This document shows, one piece after another, positions 52,365 through 61,742 of a DNA stretch of 64,000 bases (its first letter is position 1; each line of letters begins with the position of its first letter). The notes beneath the pieces are model-generated. The model was given only the letters and a program-made list of their open reading frames with translations, did no database searches and was not told the DNA's origin. The DNA is taken from contig NZ_SOGN01000035.1 in NCBI RefSeq assembly GCF_004403395.1, forward strand, positions 62,001 to 126,000, given 5' to 3'. Both the position numbers and the translations under genes were made by a program. This DNA comes from Cryobacterium cheniae. Its GTDB lineage: Bacteria; Actinomycetota; Actinomycetes; Actinomycetales; Microbacteriaceae.

Positions 52365-53855
52365 CTACTCGTCGTCGCGGGTCACGTTCTTCCGTTCGAC
52401 TGCGTCCGTCATCCGGGTGCGGGATTTGGTGACGGTGCGCCATGTGCGGGTCCCGGTTTCGAGCCAGGGTGGTGCCATGATCTGCACCGCCCCGCGCACC
52501 ATCCGGATCGCCCACCCCGAGGCGGCGAGCATGCGGTGGTGGAACCAGCAGAGGCAGACGCCGTTGTCGGTGTGGGTTCGGCCGCCCTGGGCGTGGGGGA
52601 TGACGTGGTGGATTTCGGTCATCCCGGCCGGGATCTTGCAGCCTGCGATGATGCAGGTGCCGTCGCGGAGCTGGATCGCCCGCCGCTGTGCGGGGGTGAA
52701 GCAGCGTTCGGGTGAGCCGAGGGCGATGATGCGGCCTTCGGCGTTGATCACGACTTTCTGCTGTCCGCCGTTGCTGATCAGATCCTTGACGGTGGTGATC
52801 GCGATCGGGGCCTCGACGCCGTCGATCCATCCGACGCCGCGGCCCTGGCCGAAGTCCGCGTTCAAATCTTGCTCCCGCACGCTGACGAGGACCGTGGCCG
52901 GGGCGCCGCCGATGGTCGGGGCCTCGCCGGCGCGGGAGGCGACGTCGAGGATCACCGCGAGGACGTCGTGGCGGCGCTGGTCGGGGGTGCGGTCGTCCCG
53001 CTCCAGAAGCGCCTGTTCCTGGTCCTGTGCGGCTTCTTCTTCCGTGTGGAAGGCGACCGGCGCAGACTTCGGCGACAGGTATGCGTCGAAGAGGCGGCGG
53101 AGCTTGCCCGCGATCTCCGGCATCAACGACCCCGATACCGGCACGATGCCGTCGCGTTCCCGGCCGAGCCGGATCCCGCGGGCGGTCATGGCGTGGTCGT
53201 CGGGCCGAGACCCGTCCGGGGCGAGAACGGCCTTCCAGACCGAGGCCTGCAGCCGGATCTCGTCCGCCGACGCCGGCACCGGGGTCTCCGCACTGGTGCC
53301 GGTCGCCGCGGCGACGAGTTCGCTCTCGGCGGCCTGCACCGAGTCCAGGTCGGTGCACCGCAGCGTCGGCGTCAACGCGGTGACAATCGCGTCGGCCGTG
53401 TCCACGCCGATGGCACCGGTGGCCAGGCCGATCGCCGTGGCGCGGAAGGTGGGCGGCAGAGGCTCGCCGCCCAGGGACAGGCCGGTGCGGAGCTGCCTGC
53501 CGAGCCGCATCCGCCGCCCCGCGGTCGGCCCGGACACCAGGGTGACCCGCTCGAGGAGCTCCCCGGCAGTGCGGCAGCCGCGTTTCGCCGAGAGCTGACC
53601 CGTGCCGAGCTCCGGACGGGACCGCTCCGCGACCTCCGCCGCGGCCGCCACCCCCAACGCGTCCACCCGCCGGCCGAGGACCTCGACCGCCGCGGTCACC
53701 TGCAGCAGGCCGTCATCATCGAACCCGCGCACCGCCGAACACCGCAGCGATTCCCCGAGACCGGCCGCGAGGGCCTGCAGCTCCGCGACCACCCGCGCCG
53801 CAGCGGAGGGGCCGGGTGCGGCATCCGCTTCGGGGTGTTCCAGGAGGGTGGTCAC
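52365..53855 (-). CDS. DUF222 / HNH endonuclease domain protein
   Basis: A 496-residue protein of the family abundant in Microbacteriaceae and other actinobacteria: an N-terminal DUF222 domain ('AAEVAERSRPELGTGQLSAK' onwards) and a C-terminal HNH motif 'CIIAGCKIPAGMTEIHHVIP' followed by 'DNGVCLCWFHHRMLAASGW', with four cysteines that bind zinc. These often belong to lineage-specific gene families of mobile or regulatory character; a nuclease role is only inferred. GTG 53855. Upstream (53856-54060) no gene is visible, but CTAGT-n10-ACTAG near 53890 may be an operator. Confidence 0.9.
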   Translation of the reverse strand: MTTLLEHPEADAAPGPSAAARVVAELQALAAGLGESLRCSAVRGFDDDGLLQVTAAVEVLGRRVDALGVAAAAEVAERSRPELGTGQLSAKRGCRTAGELLERVTLVSGPTAGRRMRLGRQLRTGLSLGGEPLPPTFRATAIGLATGAIGVDTADAIVTALTPTLRCTDLDSVQAAESELVAAATGTSAETPVPASADEIRLQASVWKAVLAPDGSRPDDHAMTARGIRLGRERDGIVPVSGSLMPEIAGKLRRLFDAYLSPKSAPVAFHTEEEAAQDQEQALLERDDRTPDQRRHDVLAVILDVASRAGEAPTIGGAPATVLVSVREQDLNADFGQGRGVGWIDGVEAPIAITTVKDLISNGGQQKVVINAEGRIIALGSPERCFTPAQRRAIQLRDGTCIIAGCKIPAGMTEIHHVIPHAQGGRTHTDNGVCLCWFHHRMLAASGWAIRMVRGAVQIMAPPWLETGTRTWRTVTKSRTRMTDAVERKNVTRDDE

Positions 53856-54060
53856 AAGATGAGTCTAGCTCAAGTAGTACAAAGTATCTAGTGTCGTCGC
53901 ATACTAGCATCAATTTTCTCGAAGAAAACCTCAGCGGCGCGGTCACCCAGAGAGACATGCCGAGCGCGCGGTCCTCTGGGCGGCTCGGCGTGATGTCCGC
54001 GCGACGGCACTACGGGTGAGTGCGTGCAAAGCCCACCGCGACGAAACGGCCATGCCGTTA

Positions 54061-54900
54061 CTACGGACGCTCCAGTTCGTGCGCCAGCGCCTCGAGTTCG
54101 GCCCCGCCGGCCATCAGTGCGGTCATCTCGTCAATCGTGATGGCGCTCTTGGCGAAATCGCCCACGCTCGTGCCGCGCTGCAGCAGCAGGAAGCGGTCGC
54201 CGACCGGGTAGGCGTGGTGCGGATTATGGGTGATGAAGACGACGCCGAGCCCCCGGTCCCTTGCCCTGGCGATGTAGGAGAGCACGACCCCGGCCTGCTT
54301 GACGCCCAGCGCCGACGTGGGCTCGTCGAGGATGACGACCTTCGCCCCGAAGTGCACAGCACGCGCTATCGCGACGGATTGCCGTTCCCCGCCGGAGAGC
54401 GTCCCGATCGGCTGGTCCACGTCTCGGAGGTCGATGCCCATCCGGGCGAGCTCATGTTTGGTCGTGGACCGCATGCCGGCCACGTCGAGGCGCCGCAGCG
54501 GGCCGCGGCCCCGGCTCAGTTCGGAACCGAGGAAGAAGTTGCGCCACACCGGCATCAGCGGCACCACGGCCAGGTCCTGGTAGACGGTGGCGATTCCAAG
54601 ATCGAGAGCCTCCCGCGGATGCTCGAATCGGCGCTCCACCCCGAAGGCGAGCAGCGTGCCCTCCGAATGCCGGTGCGCCCCGGAGAGGATCTTGATGAAC
54701 GTCGATTTGCCCGCGCCGTTGTCGCCCAGTACGCAGAGCACCTCACCGGGGCCGACGGCTGCCGACACGCCCTGCAATGCCCGCACCGACCCGTAGGACT
54801 TGCCGATGTTCCGCACCTCGAGGATCGCCTCCGGGCGACTCTGCTCCGGGTCGCTCTTCTCCGGGCGACTCTGCTCCGGGTCCAGCGAGCTCCGCGTCAT
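54061..54900 (-). CDS. Sugar ABC transporter ATPase (fructose/ribose type, one domain)
   Basis: A 279-residue ATPase with a single ABC domain, as in FrcA-type transporters. Walker A '[20 protein letters not shown]', '[18 protein letters not shown]', Walker B '[17 protein letters not shown]', '[20 protein letters not shown]'. The first 25 residues are a low-complexity DPEQSRPEK repeat encoded by two near-identical copies 30 bp apart (54831-54852 and 54861-54882). The start overlaps the permease stop by 4 bp. Last gene of the importer operon. Confidence 0.92.
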   Translation of the reverse strand: MTRSSLDPEQSRPEKSDPEQSRPEAILEVRNIGKSYGSVRALQGVSAAVGPGEVLCVLGDNGAGKSTFIKILSGAHRHSEGTLLAFGVERRFEHPREALDLGIATVYQDLAVVPLMPVWRNFFLGSELSRGRGPLRRLDVAGMRSTTKHELARMGIDLRDVDQPIGTLSGGERQSVAIARAVHFGAKVVILDEPTSALGVKQAGVVLSYIARARDRGLGVVFITHNPHHAYPVGDRFLLLQRGTSVGDFAKSAITIDEMTALMAGGAELEALAHELERP

Positions 54901-55937
54901 GCGCGTACCCCGGACTGGCGGCGAACGAGCAGGTTGACCAGCACGGCGAGTAGCAGCATCCCGCCGAGGAATGCCTTAAGCCAGTTGTTGTCCCACTGGG
55001 CGAAGACGATGCCCTGCAGGGTCATCCCGTAGATCAGGGCGCCGAGGGCCGCGCCGATCGCCGATCCGTAGCCGCCGGTGAGCAGGCATCCGCCCACGAC
55101 CGCACAGATGATGTAGATGAATTCCTGGCCGACCCCCGTCGTGGCCTGCACGGTCGACACGTCGAAGAGTTGCAACATTCCGACGAGCCAGCCGGCACCG
55201 GCCGTTGTCATGAACAGTCCCAACTTGACCTTCAGCACGGGAACACCGACCTGCCGTGAGCTCGTGACCTGGCCGCCGACGGCGAAGATCCAGTTGCCGG
55301 GCCGGGTGCGCAGCAGAACCCAGGTGGCCAACGCGGTGAGCGCGATCCACCAGACGATGGAGATCTTGACGTCCATGCCCAGGAAGGGGAACGAGGAGCC
55401 GAAGAAGACCTTGACCTGGTCGAACCCGGGCACACTTCCCATGCCCTGGATGGCGACGCTGCCCGTGATGAGTTTCGTCAGGGCCAGGTTGCAGCCCTGC
55501 AGGATGAAGAAGGTCGCGAGGGTCACGATGAAGCTCGGCAGGCCGGTCTTCATGACGACCCAGGCGTTGCCGGCGCCGATCGAGAGGGCCACCACCAGAG
55601 CCAGCACCAGGGCGAGCCAGATGTTCAGGCCCCATTGGGTGGTGACCACCCCGACGATGAGCCCCGTGGTGCCGGTCATCGCGCCGGCCGAGAGGTCGAA
55701 CTCCCCGCCGATCATGAGCAGCGCGACGGCGACGGCCATGATGCCGAAGAGGGAGGCCGAGTAGAGCCAGGTGGAGATGCCCGCGGGGGTCAGGAACGCC
55801 TGCGTGGAAAGAGAGAAGAACAGGAAGATCGCCACGGCCGCGACGAGTGCGCCGACCTCGGGTCTGCGCAGCACGGTGAGCAGCGGATGCGCCCTCGTCG
55901 GCCGTTCATCGATCTCCGCGCCCACCGCGACGGTCAC
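54897..55937 (-). CDS. Sugar ABC transporter permease (FrcC/RbsC-like)
   Basis: A 346-residue permease with about ten hydrophobic segments and the family motifs '[19 protein letters not shown]' and '[20 protein letters not shown]' (usually '...I(A/G)AVVLGG'). The EAA-like loop is '[19 protein letters not shown]'. It overlaps the substrate-binding gene and the ATPase gene by 4 bp each. The imported sugar cannot be read from the sequence. Confidence 0.92.
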   Translation of the reverse strand: MTVAVGAEIDERPTRAHPLLTVLRRPEVGALVAAVAIFLFFSLSTQAFLTPAGISTWLYSASLFGIMAVAVALLMIGGEFDLSAGAMTGTTGLIVGVVTTQWGLNIWLALVLALVVALSIGAGNAWVVMKTGLPSFIVTLATFFILQGCNLALTKLITGSVAIQGMGSVPGFDQVKVFFGSSFPFLGMDVKISIVWWIALTALATWVLLRTRPGNWIFAVGGQVTSSRQVGVPVLKVKLGLFMTTAGAGWLVGMLQLFDVSTVQATTGVGQEFIYIICAVVGGCLLTGGYGSAIGAALGALIYGMTLQGIVFAQWDNNWLKAFLGGMLLLAVLVNLLVRRQSGVRA

Positions 55938-56899
55938 CTGGTGCCGTTCTCCGCGAACTTCGCGACCTGGGCCGCGTTCTGCTTCGTCACGAAGCCCGGG
56001 CCGGAATAGACCGGGAGACCGCCGCCGACGACGTCGCCGTTACGCTTCTGCAGGGTGAGGAAGGTCACCGGCAGGTAGCCCTGGGAGTAGGGCTGCTGGT
56101 CGACGGCGAACAGCATCTTGCCGTCCTGGATGAGCCGGGTCACGTCGGCGGACACGTCGAACGTGGCCAGGGTCGCCGGGCTCTGCGCCTCGTCGATGGC
56201 CTGGCTCGCGGCCACGGCCACCCCGGTCTGCAGCGTGAGGACAGCGTCGATGGACGGGTCTGCCAGGAGCTTGCTCTTGATGGTGTTCTGGGCATCCGCG
56301 AGATTGGCGACGTCGACCTGAACGTTGCTCACGGTCGCGCCGATCGTGTCGGCGGCACCCTTGCAGCGCTCTTCGAGTCCCGAGTTGCCGGCCTCGTGAA
56401 TGATGCAGATCACGTTGGACACATCGGCTTCGGCCAGCTGTTCGCCGGCGCCCTGGCCCGCGATGTACTCGCTCTGGCCGACGTGGGTCTGCGCGCCGAA
56501 CTCGAGGGACTTCTCCAGCCCCGAGTTGATGGTGATCACCGGGATACCGGCGGCAACGGCTTTCTCGACGGCGCTCTTCACGCCGTCAGGGTTGGCCATC
56601 GACACGACGAGCCCGTCCGGCTGGGCGGCGACGGCCGCCTCGATCAGCTGGCTCTGCTTGACCGGGTCGCCGTCACCCTGGTACGTGACCGTGGCACCGA
56701 GGTCGGTGCCGGCCTGCTCGGCGCCGCTCTTGACGACGTCCCAGAAGGAATCGCCCGCGGTGCCGTGGGTGACCACCGCGATCGTGACCTGCTCCCCCGG
56801 CGCCGTTGCGCCGCCGGCACCGGATTCAGTGGCCGTGCACCCCGTCAGAGCCAGCGTTGCGACACCGAGAACGGCCAGCAGGCTGATCTTGAGCTTCAT
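55934..56899 (-). CDS. Sugar ABC transporter substrate-binding lipoprotein
   Basis: A 321-residue ribose-binding-like protein. Signal with lipobox 'LGVATLALTGCTATESG', then a periplasmic-binding type fold ('VTIAVVTHGTAGDSFWDVVK' and 'GLVVSMANPDGVKSAVEKAV', 'GIPVITINSGLEKSLEFGAQ'). Start ATG 56899; 13 more codons upstream exist but add no signal. First gene of a three-gene importer operon. No repressor gene is adjacent. Confidence 0.92.
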   Translation of the reverse strand: MKLKISLLAVLGVATLALTGCTATESGAGGATAPGEQVTIAVVTHGTAGDSFWDVVKSGAEQAGTDLGATVTYQGDGDPVKQSQLIEAAVAAQPDGLVVSMANPDGVKSAVEKAVAAGIPVITINSGLEKSLEFGAQTHVGQSEYIAGQGAGEQLAEADVSNVICIIHEAGNSGLEERCKGAADTIGATVSNVQVDVANLADAQNTIKSKLLADPSIDAVLTLQTGVAVAASQAIDEAQSPATLATFDVSADVTRLIQDGKMLFAVDQQPYSQGYLPVTFLTLQKRNGDVVGGGLPVYSGPGFVTKQNAAQVAKFAENGTR

Positions 56900-56993
56900 A
56901 TCTGTTCGATTCCCGACTGTCGTGCGGTGGCCTGACACAGCGGGGGTTCGCCGGTGACCTGGTGCATTTCACAATGTGCTGAACGCTGCAAGC

Positions 56994-57028
56994 AAAAAAG
57001 CCCCCGGAACCGTGTGGTCCCGGGGGCT
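56994..57028 (-). terminator. Terminator of the first tRNA-fMet gene
   Basis: On the minus strand AGCCCCCGGGACC-ACAC-GGTTCCGGGGGCT forms a long stem and is followed by TTTTTT. It directly follows the tRNA gene that ends at 57031. Confidence 0.9.
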
Positions 57029-57030
57029 GT

Positions 57031-57107
57031 TGGTTGCGGGGGCAGGATTTGAACCTACGACCTCTGGGTTATGAGCCCAGCGAGCTACCGAACTGCTCCA
57101 CCCCGCG
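57031..57107 (-). tRNA. Initiator tRNA-fMet (CAT), copy 1
   Basis: 77 bases with CCA encoded. The 5' end is CGCGGGGTGGAGCAG and the 3' end CCCCGCAACCA: the C1-A72 mismatch and the three G-C pairs in the anticodon stem (GGG/CCC around CTCATAA) mark an initiator tRNA. Identical to the second copy at 57256-57332. Confidence 0.97.
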
Positions 57108-57208
57108 GTGCAAGAACTAACTTACCACAGCCACGTGACCGGTCGGTCCCAGGCCGGCGGCGCTCGAACGGAGCGCCCTGAACGTGAGAATCGGCGGGAA
57201 CAAACACA

Positions 57209-57246
57209 ACAGGGCCGGTCCAGCATTTCTGCTGAACCGGCCCTGT
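57209..57246 (-). terminator. Terminator of the second tRNA-fMet gene
   Basis: ACAGGGCCGGTCCAGCA and TGCTGAACCGGCCCTGT are nearly complementary (one mismatched pair) around a four-base loop; on the minus strand the stem is followed by GTTGTGTTTGTT. It lies just beyond the tRNA end at 57256. Confidence 0.8.
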
Positions 57247-57255
57247 GCCTTGCAT

Positions 57256-57332
57256 TGGTTGCGGGGGCAGGATTTGAACCTACGACCTCTGGGTTATGAG
57301 CCCAGCGAGCTACCGAACTGCTCCACCCCGCG
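57256..57332 (-). tRNA. Initiator tRNA-fMet (CAT), copy 2
   Basis: Same 77-base sequence as copy 1, CCA encoded, same initiator features. The upstream segments of the two genes share GGCTGTGGTAA(G/A)TT, which suggests that a promoter with -10 TAAGTT/TAAATT was duplicated together with the gene, while the terminators differ completely. Confidence 0.97.
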
Positions 57333-57408
57333 CTACAAGTACAAATTTACCACAGCCTCCGGGGCGGTCTGACCACAGGACGGCCCGCACGGCCCTTTGA
57401 CGGCGAAA

Positions 57409-57468
57409 CGCGGGTGCTGCGCCGTTTCGCGGGAGGCGTGCCTCCGGCGAAACGGCGCAGCACCCGCG
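57409..57468. repeat. Large palindrome downstream of the UPF0182 gene
   Basis: Perfect 22-bp arms (starting CGCGGGTGCTGCGCCG at 57409 and its complement ending at 57468) enclose a 16-base centre that itself contains GGAGGC/GCCTCC. It lies 29 bases beyond the end of the UPF0182 gene. There is no T-run, so it is either an unusual terminator or a dispersed palindromic repeat. Confidence 0.8.
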
Positions 57469-57497
57469 CATCGGATGAAGCGGCGAACTACTCGCGC

Positions 57498-60413
57498 CTA
57501 CTGATCGAGCAGCACCAGCAACTTGGCGATCGCATCGTTCAGCTTCTTGTCGGCAACCCCGTAGGCGGCGAAGTCACCGGTCGTCAAGGCCGCCTGCTTC
57601 TCGGTCACGGCCAGCTTGGCTTCCGCGAGGAGCGACCTGATCTGGGCATCCGTCGCCGGGTCACCGGTCGAGGTTGTCGGCGTGGTGCCTCCCTCGGCGG
57701 GCGCCTCCCCTTCGACCGGGGTCTCGGACGGCGGCACATCCGTGTCTCCGGCGCTGGCGCCGGAGTCGCCTCCGAAGAGCACGTCAAGCGCCTTGTCCAG
57801 CGTGTCCTCGAACGCGATCTGGTCTCCGAAGGCGACGAGCACCTTCTGCAGCAGCGGGTAGCTGGTCTCACCCGTGGACTGCACGTAAACCGGCTGCACA
57901 TAGAGCAGGCCGCCACCCACAGGCACGGTGAGCAGGTTTCCGTTGAGCACCTTCGATTGGCCCTGCTTCAGCAGGTTCAACTGTTGTGAGACGGTCGGGT
58001 CCGCGTTGAACTTGGCCTGCACCTGGCCGGGGCCAGGCACGGTCACGTCCTCCGGCAGGTTGAGCAAGCGGAGCTTGCCGTAGCCCTCCGCCCGCTTTCC
58101 GTCGGTCGATCCGGCATCCGCGTCTACCGCCAGGTAGCCGGTCAGCACGTTACGGCTGGTCGCGCCGCTCGCATCCGGGATGAAGGTCGAGTAGAGCGAG
58201 AAGGCCGGCTTCTCCTGGCCCGGTACCTGCATGGTCAGGTAGTAGGGCGGCTGCAGGGTGGTGTTCGTCGACGGTGACACCGGGTCGTTCGGCGTGGTCC
58301 AGGCGTCGTCGACGGAGTAGAAGGAACCCGGGTCGGTGACGTGGTACTTGCCCAGAACCCGGCGCTGCACCTTGAACATGTCCGCCGGGTAGCGCACGTG
58401 GCTCATCAAATCGCCGCTCATCTCGGACATCGGCTTGACGGTCGTCGGGAAGATCTTCTGCCACGTCTTGAGCAGCGGATCCTCGTCGTCCCAGGCGTAG
58501 AGGGTGACCTTGCCGTCGTAGGCGTCGACCGTGGCCTTGACCGAGTTTCGCATGTAGTTGATGTTGTCGAGCGCGAATGGCTGCGGGGGCGTTTCCGTGT
58601 CGGCGATCGCGTCGCTCAGGCCCACGGAGGTGGAGTACGGGTAGTCGGCCGAGGTGGTGTAGCCGTCGACGATCCACTTGACCTTGCCGTCGACGATCGA
58701 CGGGTAGGCGTCGGAGTCGAGGGTGAGGTACGGAGCCACCTTCTGCACCCGGGTGACCGGGTCGCGGTCGTAGAGGATCTGCGATTTCTCGTTCACGGCG
58801 TTGGCCAGGAAGATCTGCTCCGACTGGAACTTGAGCGCGTAGATCAGCTTGTTGAACGCGTTGTCGAGCTTCGGCCCGCCGTCGCCGTCGAAGGTCGTGT
58901 AGGTCTGCTGCGCCCCATCCGTGCCCGACGGGTAGTCGAGCTCGACCGGCTTGCTGTCCTTGGGCGCACCCACGATGGAGTACGGCGGCGACGTCTCGCC
59001 GAAGTAAATCCGCGGCTCATAGTCGGGCAGCGACCCGGTGGTCGGGATGCCGGACTCGAGGAACACGGGCTGGCCGGCGGCCGAACGCTGGTTGCCGTAG
59101 GCCGCCACGACGCCGTAGCCGTGCGTGTAGACCACGGTCGAGTTGACCCAGGTGTTGCCGGCGTTCAAACCGGCCAGATTGAGGTCGCGCACGGTGACCA
59201 CTGTGTCCTGGGACTTGCCGTCAATCGGGTACCGGTCGACGTCGAGGTTCTGCGGGAACTGGTAGTACTGCTTGAACTGCTCGAGCTGGGAGAACGCGTC
59301 GCTGACCAGAGCCGGGTCGAGGATACGGATGTTAGCGGTGGTCTCCGCGTCGGCGCGCAGGGCGCCGGGCTCGGCCGTGGTGGTCGCGTTGTAGGGGATC
59401 TCTTCCACGTCGGCCACATCGTAGGCGTCGCGGGTGAGGTCGATATTGCGTTGAATATAGGGTTCCTCGAGCGTCTTGGCGCTCGGGACCACCTGGAAGC
59501 GCTGCACGACCCACGGGTAGAGCGAGCCGAGCAGCAGACTGCTCACGATCAGCAGCGCGGTGCCGACGATGGGCAGACGCCAGCGGCCGATCACGGCCGT
59601 GAGGATGAACAGGATGGCGACGATTGCTGCGATTCCGGCCAGGATGGCGCGGCCGGGGATCGTGGCGTTCACATCGGTGTAGCCGGCCCCGGTGATCAGG
59701 TCGTTGGTGTTGGTCAGCGTGGAGTACTGGTCGAGCCAGATGCTCACGGCCTGCAGCAGCAGGTACAGCGCTGCCGTGACGGCGATCTGCACGCGGGCGG
59801 CCTTGGAGACGAGGACCTCGCGCCCGCTGACCCGGATCGAACCGTACAGGTAGCTCGTGGCCGCGGCCACGAGGGCCGAGATGAACACCACGGCCGACGC
59901 GAAGCCGAGCACGGAGTGGAAGAAGGGAAGTTCGAACAGGTAGAACGAGATGTCCAACTTGAACTGGGGGTCGATTCGACCGGTTTCCGTGCGGTTGAGC
60001 CACATCAGGACGACCTGCCAGCGCGTCGCCGCGGCCACACCGGCGAACAGGCCCAGCAGCGCCGGGATGCCGTACATGGCCAGACGGCGCAGCGGCTCGA
60101 TGACCTGCTGGTAGCGGTCGAGCTGCGAATTGAGCTTCGCATAGACGGGCCGCAGGCGGTAGGCGATCTGGATGCTCACCCAGACCGGGACCGCCATGGC
60201 GACGAATCCGATTAGGAACAGCACGCCGCCGGCCAACCACTGCGTGGTCAGCACGCTGAGGAAGCCCAGCTGGTCGAACCAGAGGATGTCGGCATAGAAA
60301 CCGGCGAAAACGAAGAAAATGATCACCAGCCCCGCGATGATCGCTGCCGTAATGGCGAGGGGAGCGCGGCTGCGCTGCGGAGCGGGCGCGCTACGGGCTG
60401 GCTGTGACGTCAC
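57498..60413 (-). CDS. UPF0182 family membrane protein
   Basis: A 971-residue actinobacterial protein of unknown function. The first 320 residues contain seven membrane helices ('VLFLIGFVAMAVPVWVSIQI' and others), a large extracellular part follows with 'YVVNSTVVYTHGYGVVAAYG'-like strands (here 'NTWVNSTVVYTHGYGVVAAY') and 'MSEMSGDLMSHVRYPADMFK', and the C-terminal 120 residues are acidic and Pro/Thr-rich before a final helical domain. Length is typical. Stands in the same direction as the following PDZ gene. Confidence 0.94.
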   Translation of the reverse strand: MTSQPARSAPAPQRSRAPLAITAAIIAGLVIIFFVFAGFYADILWFDQLGFLSVLTTQWLAGGVLFLIGFVAMAVPVWVSIQIAYRLRPVYAKLNSQLDRYQQVIEPLRRLAMYGIPALLGLFAGVAAATRWQVVLMWLNRTETGRIDPQFKLDISFYLFELPFFHSVLGFASAVVFISALVAAATSYLYGSIRVSGREVLVSKAARVQIAVTAALYLLLQAVSIWLDQYSTLTNTNDLITGAGYTDVNATIPGRAILAGIAAIVAILFILTAVIGRWRLPIVGTALLIVSSLLLGSLYPWVVQRFQVVPSAKTLEEPYIQRNIDLTRDAYDVADVEEIPYNATTTAEPGALRADAETTANIRILDPALVSDAFSQLEQFKQYYQFPQNLDVDRYPIDGKSQDTVVTVRDLNLAGLNAGNTWVNSTVVYTHGYGVVAAYGNQRSAAGQPVFLESGIPTTGSLPDYEPRIYFGETSPPYSIVGAPKDSKPVELDYPSGTDGAQQTYTTFDGDGGPKLDNAFNKLIYALKFQSEQIFLANAVNEKSQILYDRDPVTRVQKVAPYLTLDSDAYPSIVDGKVKWIVDGYTTSADYPYSTSVGLSDAIADTETPPQPFALDNINYMRNSVKATVDAYDGKVTLYAWDDEDPLLKTWQKIFPTTVKPMSEMSGDLMSHVRYPADMFKVQRRVLGKYHVTDPGSFYSVDDAWTTPNDPVSPSTNTTLQPPYYLTMQVPGQEKPAFSLYSTFIPDASGATSRNVLTGYLAVDADAGSTDGKRAEGYGKLRLLNLPEDVTVPGPGQVQAKFNADPTVSQQLNLLKQGQSKVLNGNLLTVPVGGGLLYVQPVYVQSTGETSYPLLQKVLVAFGDQIAFEDTLDKALDVLFGGDSGASAGDTDVPPSETPVEGEAPAEGGTTPTTSTGDPATDAQIRSLLAEAKLAVTEKQAALTTGDFAAYGVADKKLNDAIAKLLVLLDQ

Positions 60414-60508
60414 GAATTGGCCTCTTGATCTCGAAATCGGCGGTCATCAATCATTCTAGACAGCCGCTTCGAACGAAAGCCGCACGTTCGCTGGGCAGCG
60501 GCTCGGGG

Positions 60509-61612
60509 TTATCCGAGAGGGCACTGCTCCAGGGAGTCGGTATCCGACCCGGTGCGGATGGCGTCCAGCGCGGCCAGCGCGTCATCGAGGGTCTCGACGG
60601 AGAAGACCGTCATCCCGTCCGGCACGTTCCCGGTGACCTCGTCGCAGTTGTCGGCGGGCGCGAGGAACCAGTCGGCGTCGTTCCGATCGGCGCCGATCAG
60701 CTTCTGGCGGATGCCGCCGATCGGACCGACCTCGCCGGCCTGGTTGATCGTGCCGGTGCCCGCGACATCTTCGCCGCCCTGAATGAAGCCGGGGGTGAGC
60801 GTGTCGATGATGCCGAGGGCGAACATCATGCCCGCACTGGGACCGCCGACCGAGTCAAGCTCGATCGTCACGTCGAAGGGGAATTCGTAGTCGCTCGTCA
60901 CGTTGATGCCCACCACGACGGCGTCACCGGACGCGACCGGGGTGACCTGCACGGTCTGGGCGCTGCCGTCCCGGATGATTCCGATGGAAGCGGCGGCGTC
61001 GATGCCGTTCCGCGTCAACGCGTCGCGCAGGGCCGTGATGTCGGCGACCTCTTCGGCGTTCACCGAGACCACCTCGTCCCCGGCTTCGAGGGCGCCCTCG
61101 GCGGGCGAGTCGTCGGGCAGGGAGACGACCGAGAGAATCGTCGGGTAGTCGTAGCCGAGGCTGGTCAGTGCGGCGGCGATCGCATCCTGCTGCGAATTCA
61201 CCATCTGCGCCTGGGTCTGCTCCTCGCGTTGCTTCGTGCTCACCTCGGGCGGGAATGCAGAATCGATCGGAACCACGGCCTGGTTCGGATCGAGCCAGGC
61301 CGTGGCGACGCTCAGCCAGCTCGGCCGGTTGTCGGGGTTGCCCACGAGTGAGACGGTCAGCAGGTCGAGGCTGCCCTCGGTCGGGTAGACGGGTTCGCCG
61401 GAGACAGAGATGAGCGGCACCTGCTCGCCGTCCCGTTCGGCCGTGCCGATGGTGTTGTAGACCGGTCCCGGCTTCTCGATCACGTACGGGGACGGCGTCA
61501 CGGCGAGAATGAGGCCGATGACCATCGCGATCCCGAGCACCACCCAACCCGCCCCGACGGCGCGAGTGGATCGGCCGGGCGGCTGTACCGGGTGATCGGT
61601 GAAGAGGGCCAC
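60509..61612 (-). CDS. PDZ-domain Lon-like protease (YlbL family)
   Basis: A 367-residue membrane-anchored protease: one N-terminal helix ('VLGIAMVIGLILAVTPSPYV'), a PDZ-like part ('EGALEAGDEVVSVNAEEVAD'), and a Lon-type catalytic domain with Ser in 'DSVGGPSAGMMFALGIID' and Lys in 'IGGIRQKLIGADRNDADWFL'. Related proteins clean secreted or membrane peptides. ATG 61612. It lies next to UPF0182 as in other actinobacteria. Confidence 0.93.
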   Translation of the reverse strand: MALFTDHPVQPPGRSTRAVGAGWVVLGIAMVIGLILAVTPSPYVIEKPGPVYNTIGTAERDGEQVPLISVSGEPVYPTEGSLDLLTVSLVGNPDNRPSWLSVATAWLDPNQAVVPIDSAFPPEVSTKQREEQTQAQMVNSQQDAIAAALTSLGYDYPTILSVVSLPDDSPAEGALEAGDEVVSVNAEEVADITALRDALTRNGIDAAASIGIIRDGSAQTVQVTPVASGDAVVVGINVTSDYEFPFDVTIELDSVGGPSAGMMFALGIIDTLTPGFIQGGEDVAGTGTINQAGEVGPIGGIRQKLIGADRNDADWFLAPADNCDEVTGNVPDGMTVFSVETLDDALAALDAIRTGSDTDSLEQCPLG

Positions 61613-61742
61613 TGGTCTCCTTGGAGGGATTGTGCCGGCTGTTCGCGGCGGGCGGACACCGGTTTACCAGCGTAGGTCATTTTCCAGTCCGCGCTGGGGA
61701 TCTCCGGCTAGCGTAGAAGGACGCGACTGAGAGGTGCCTGAA

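Noticed and set aside
52365-53855. Homing endonuclease or intron element from the HNH motif
   Set aside because: The HNH is the C-terminus of a complete DUF222 protein, and no interrupted host gene or intron structure is visible.
58341-60215. Long + strand open frame of 624 codons opposite UPF0182
   Set aside because: Typical antisense shadow in GC-rich DNA; the minus-strand product has full family identity.
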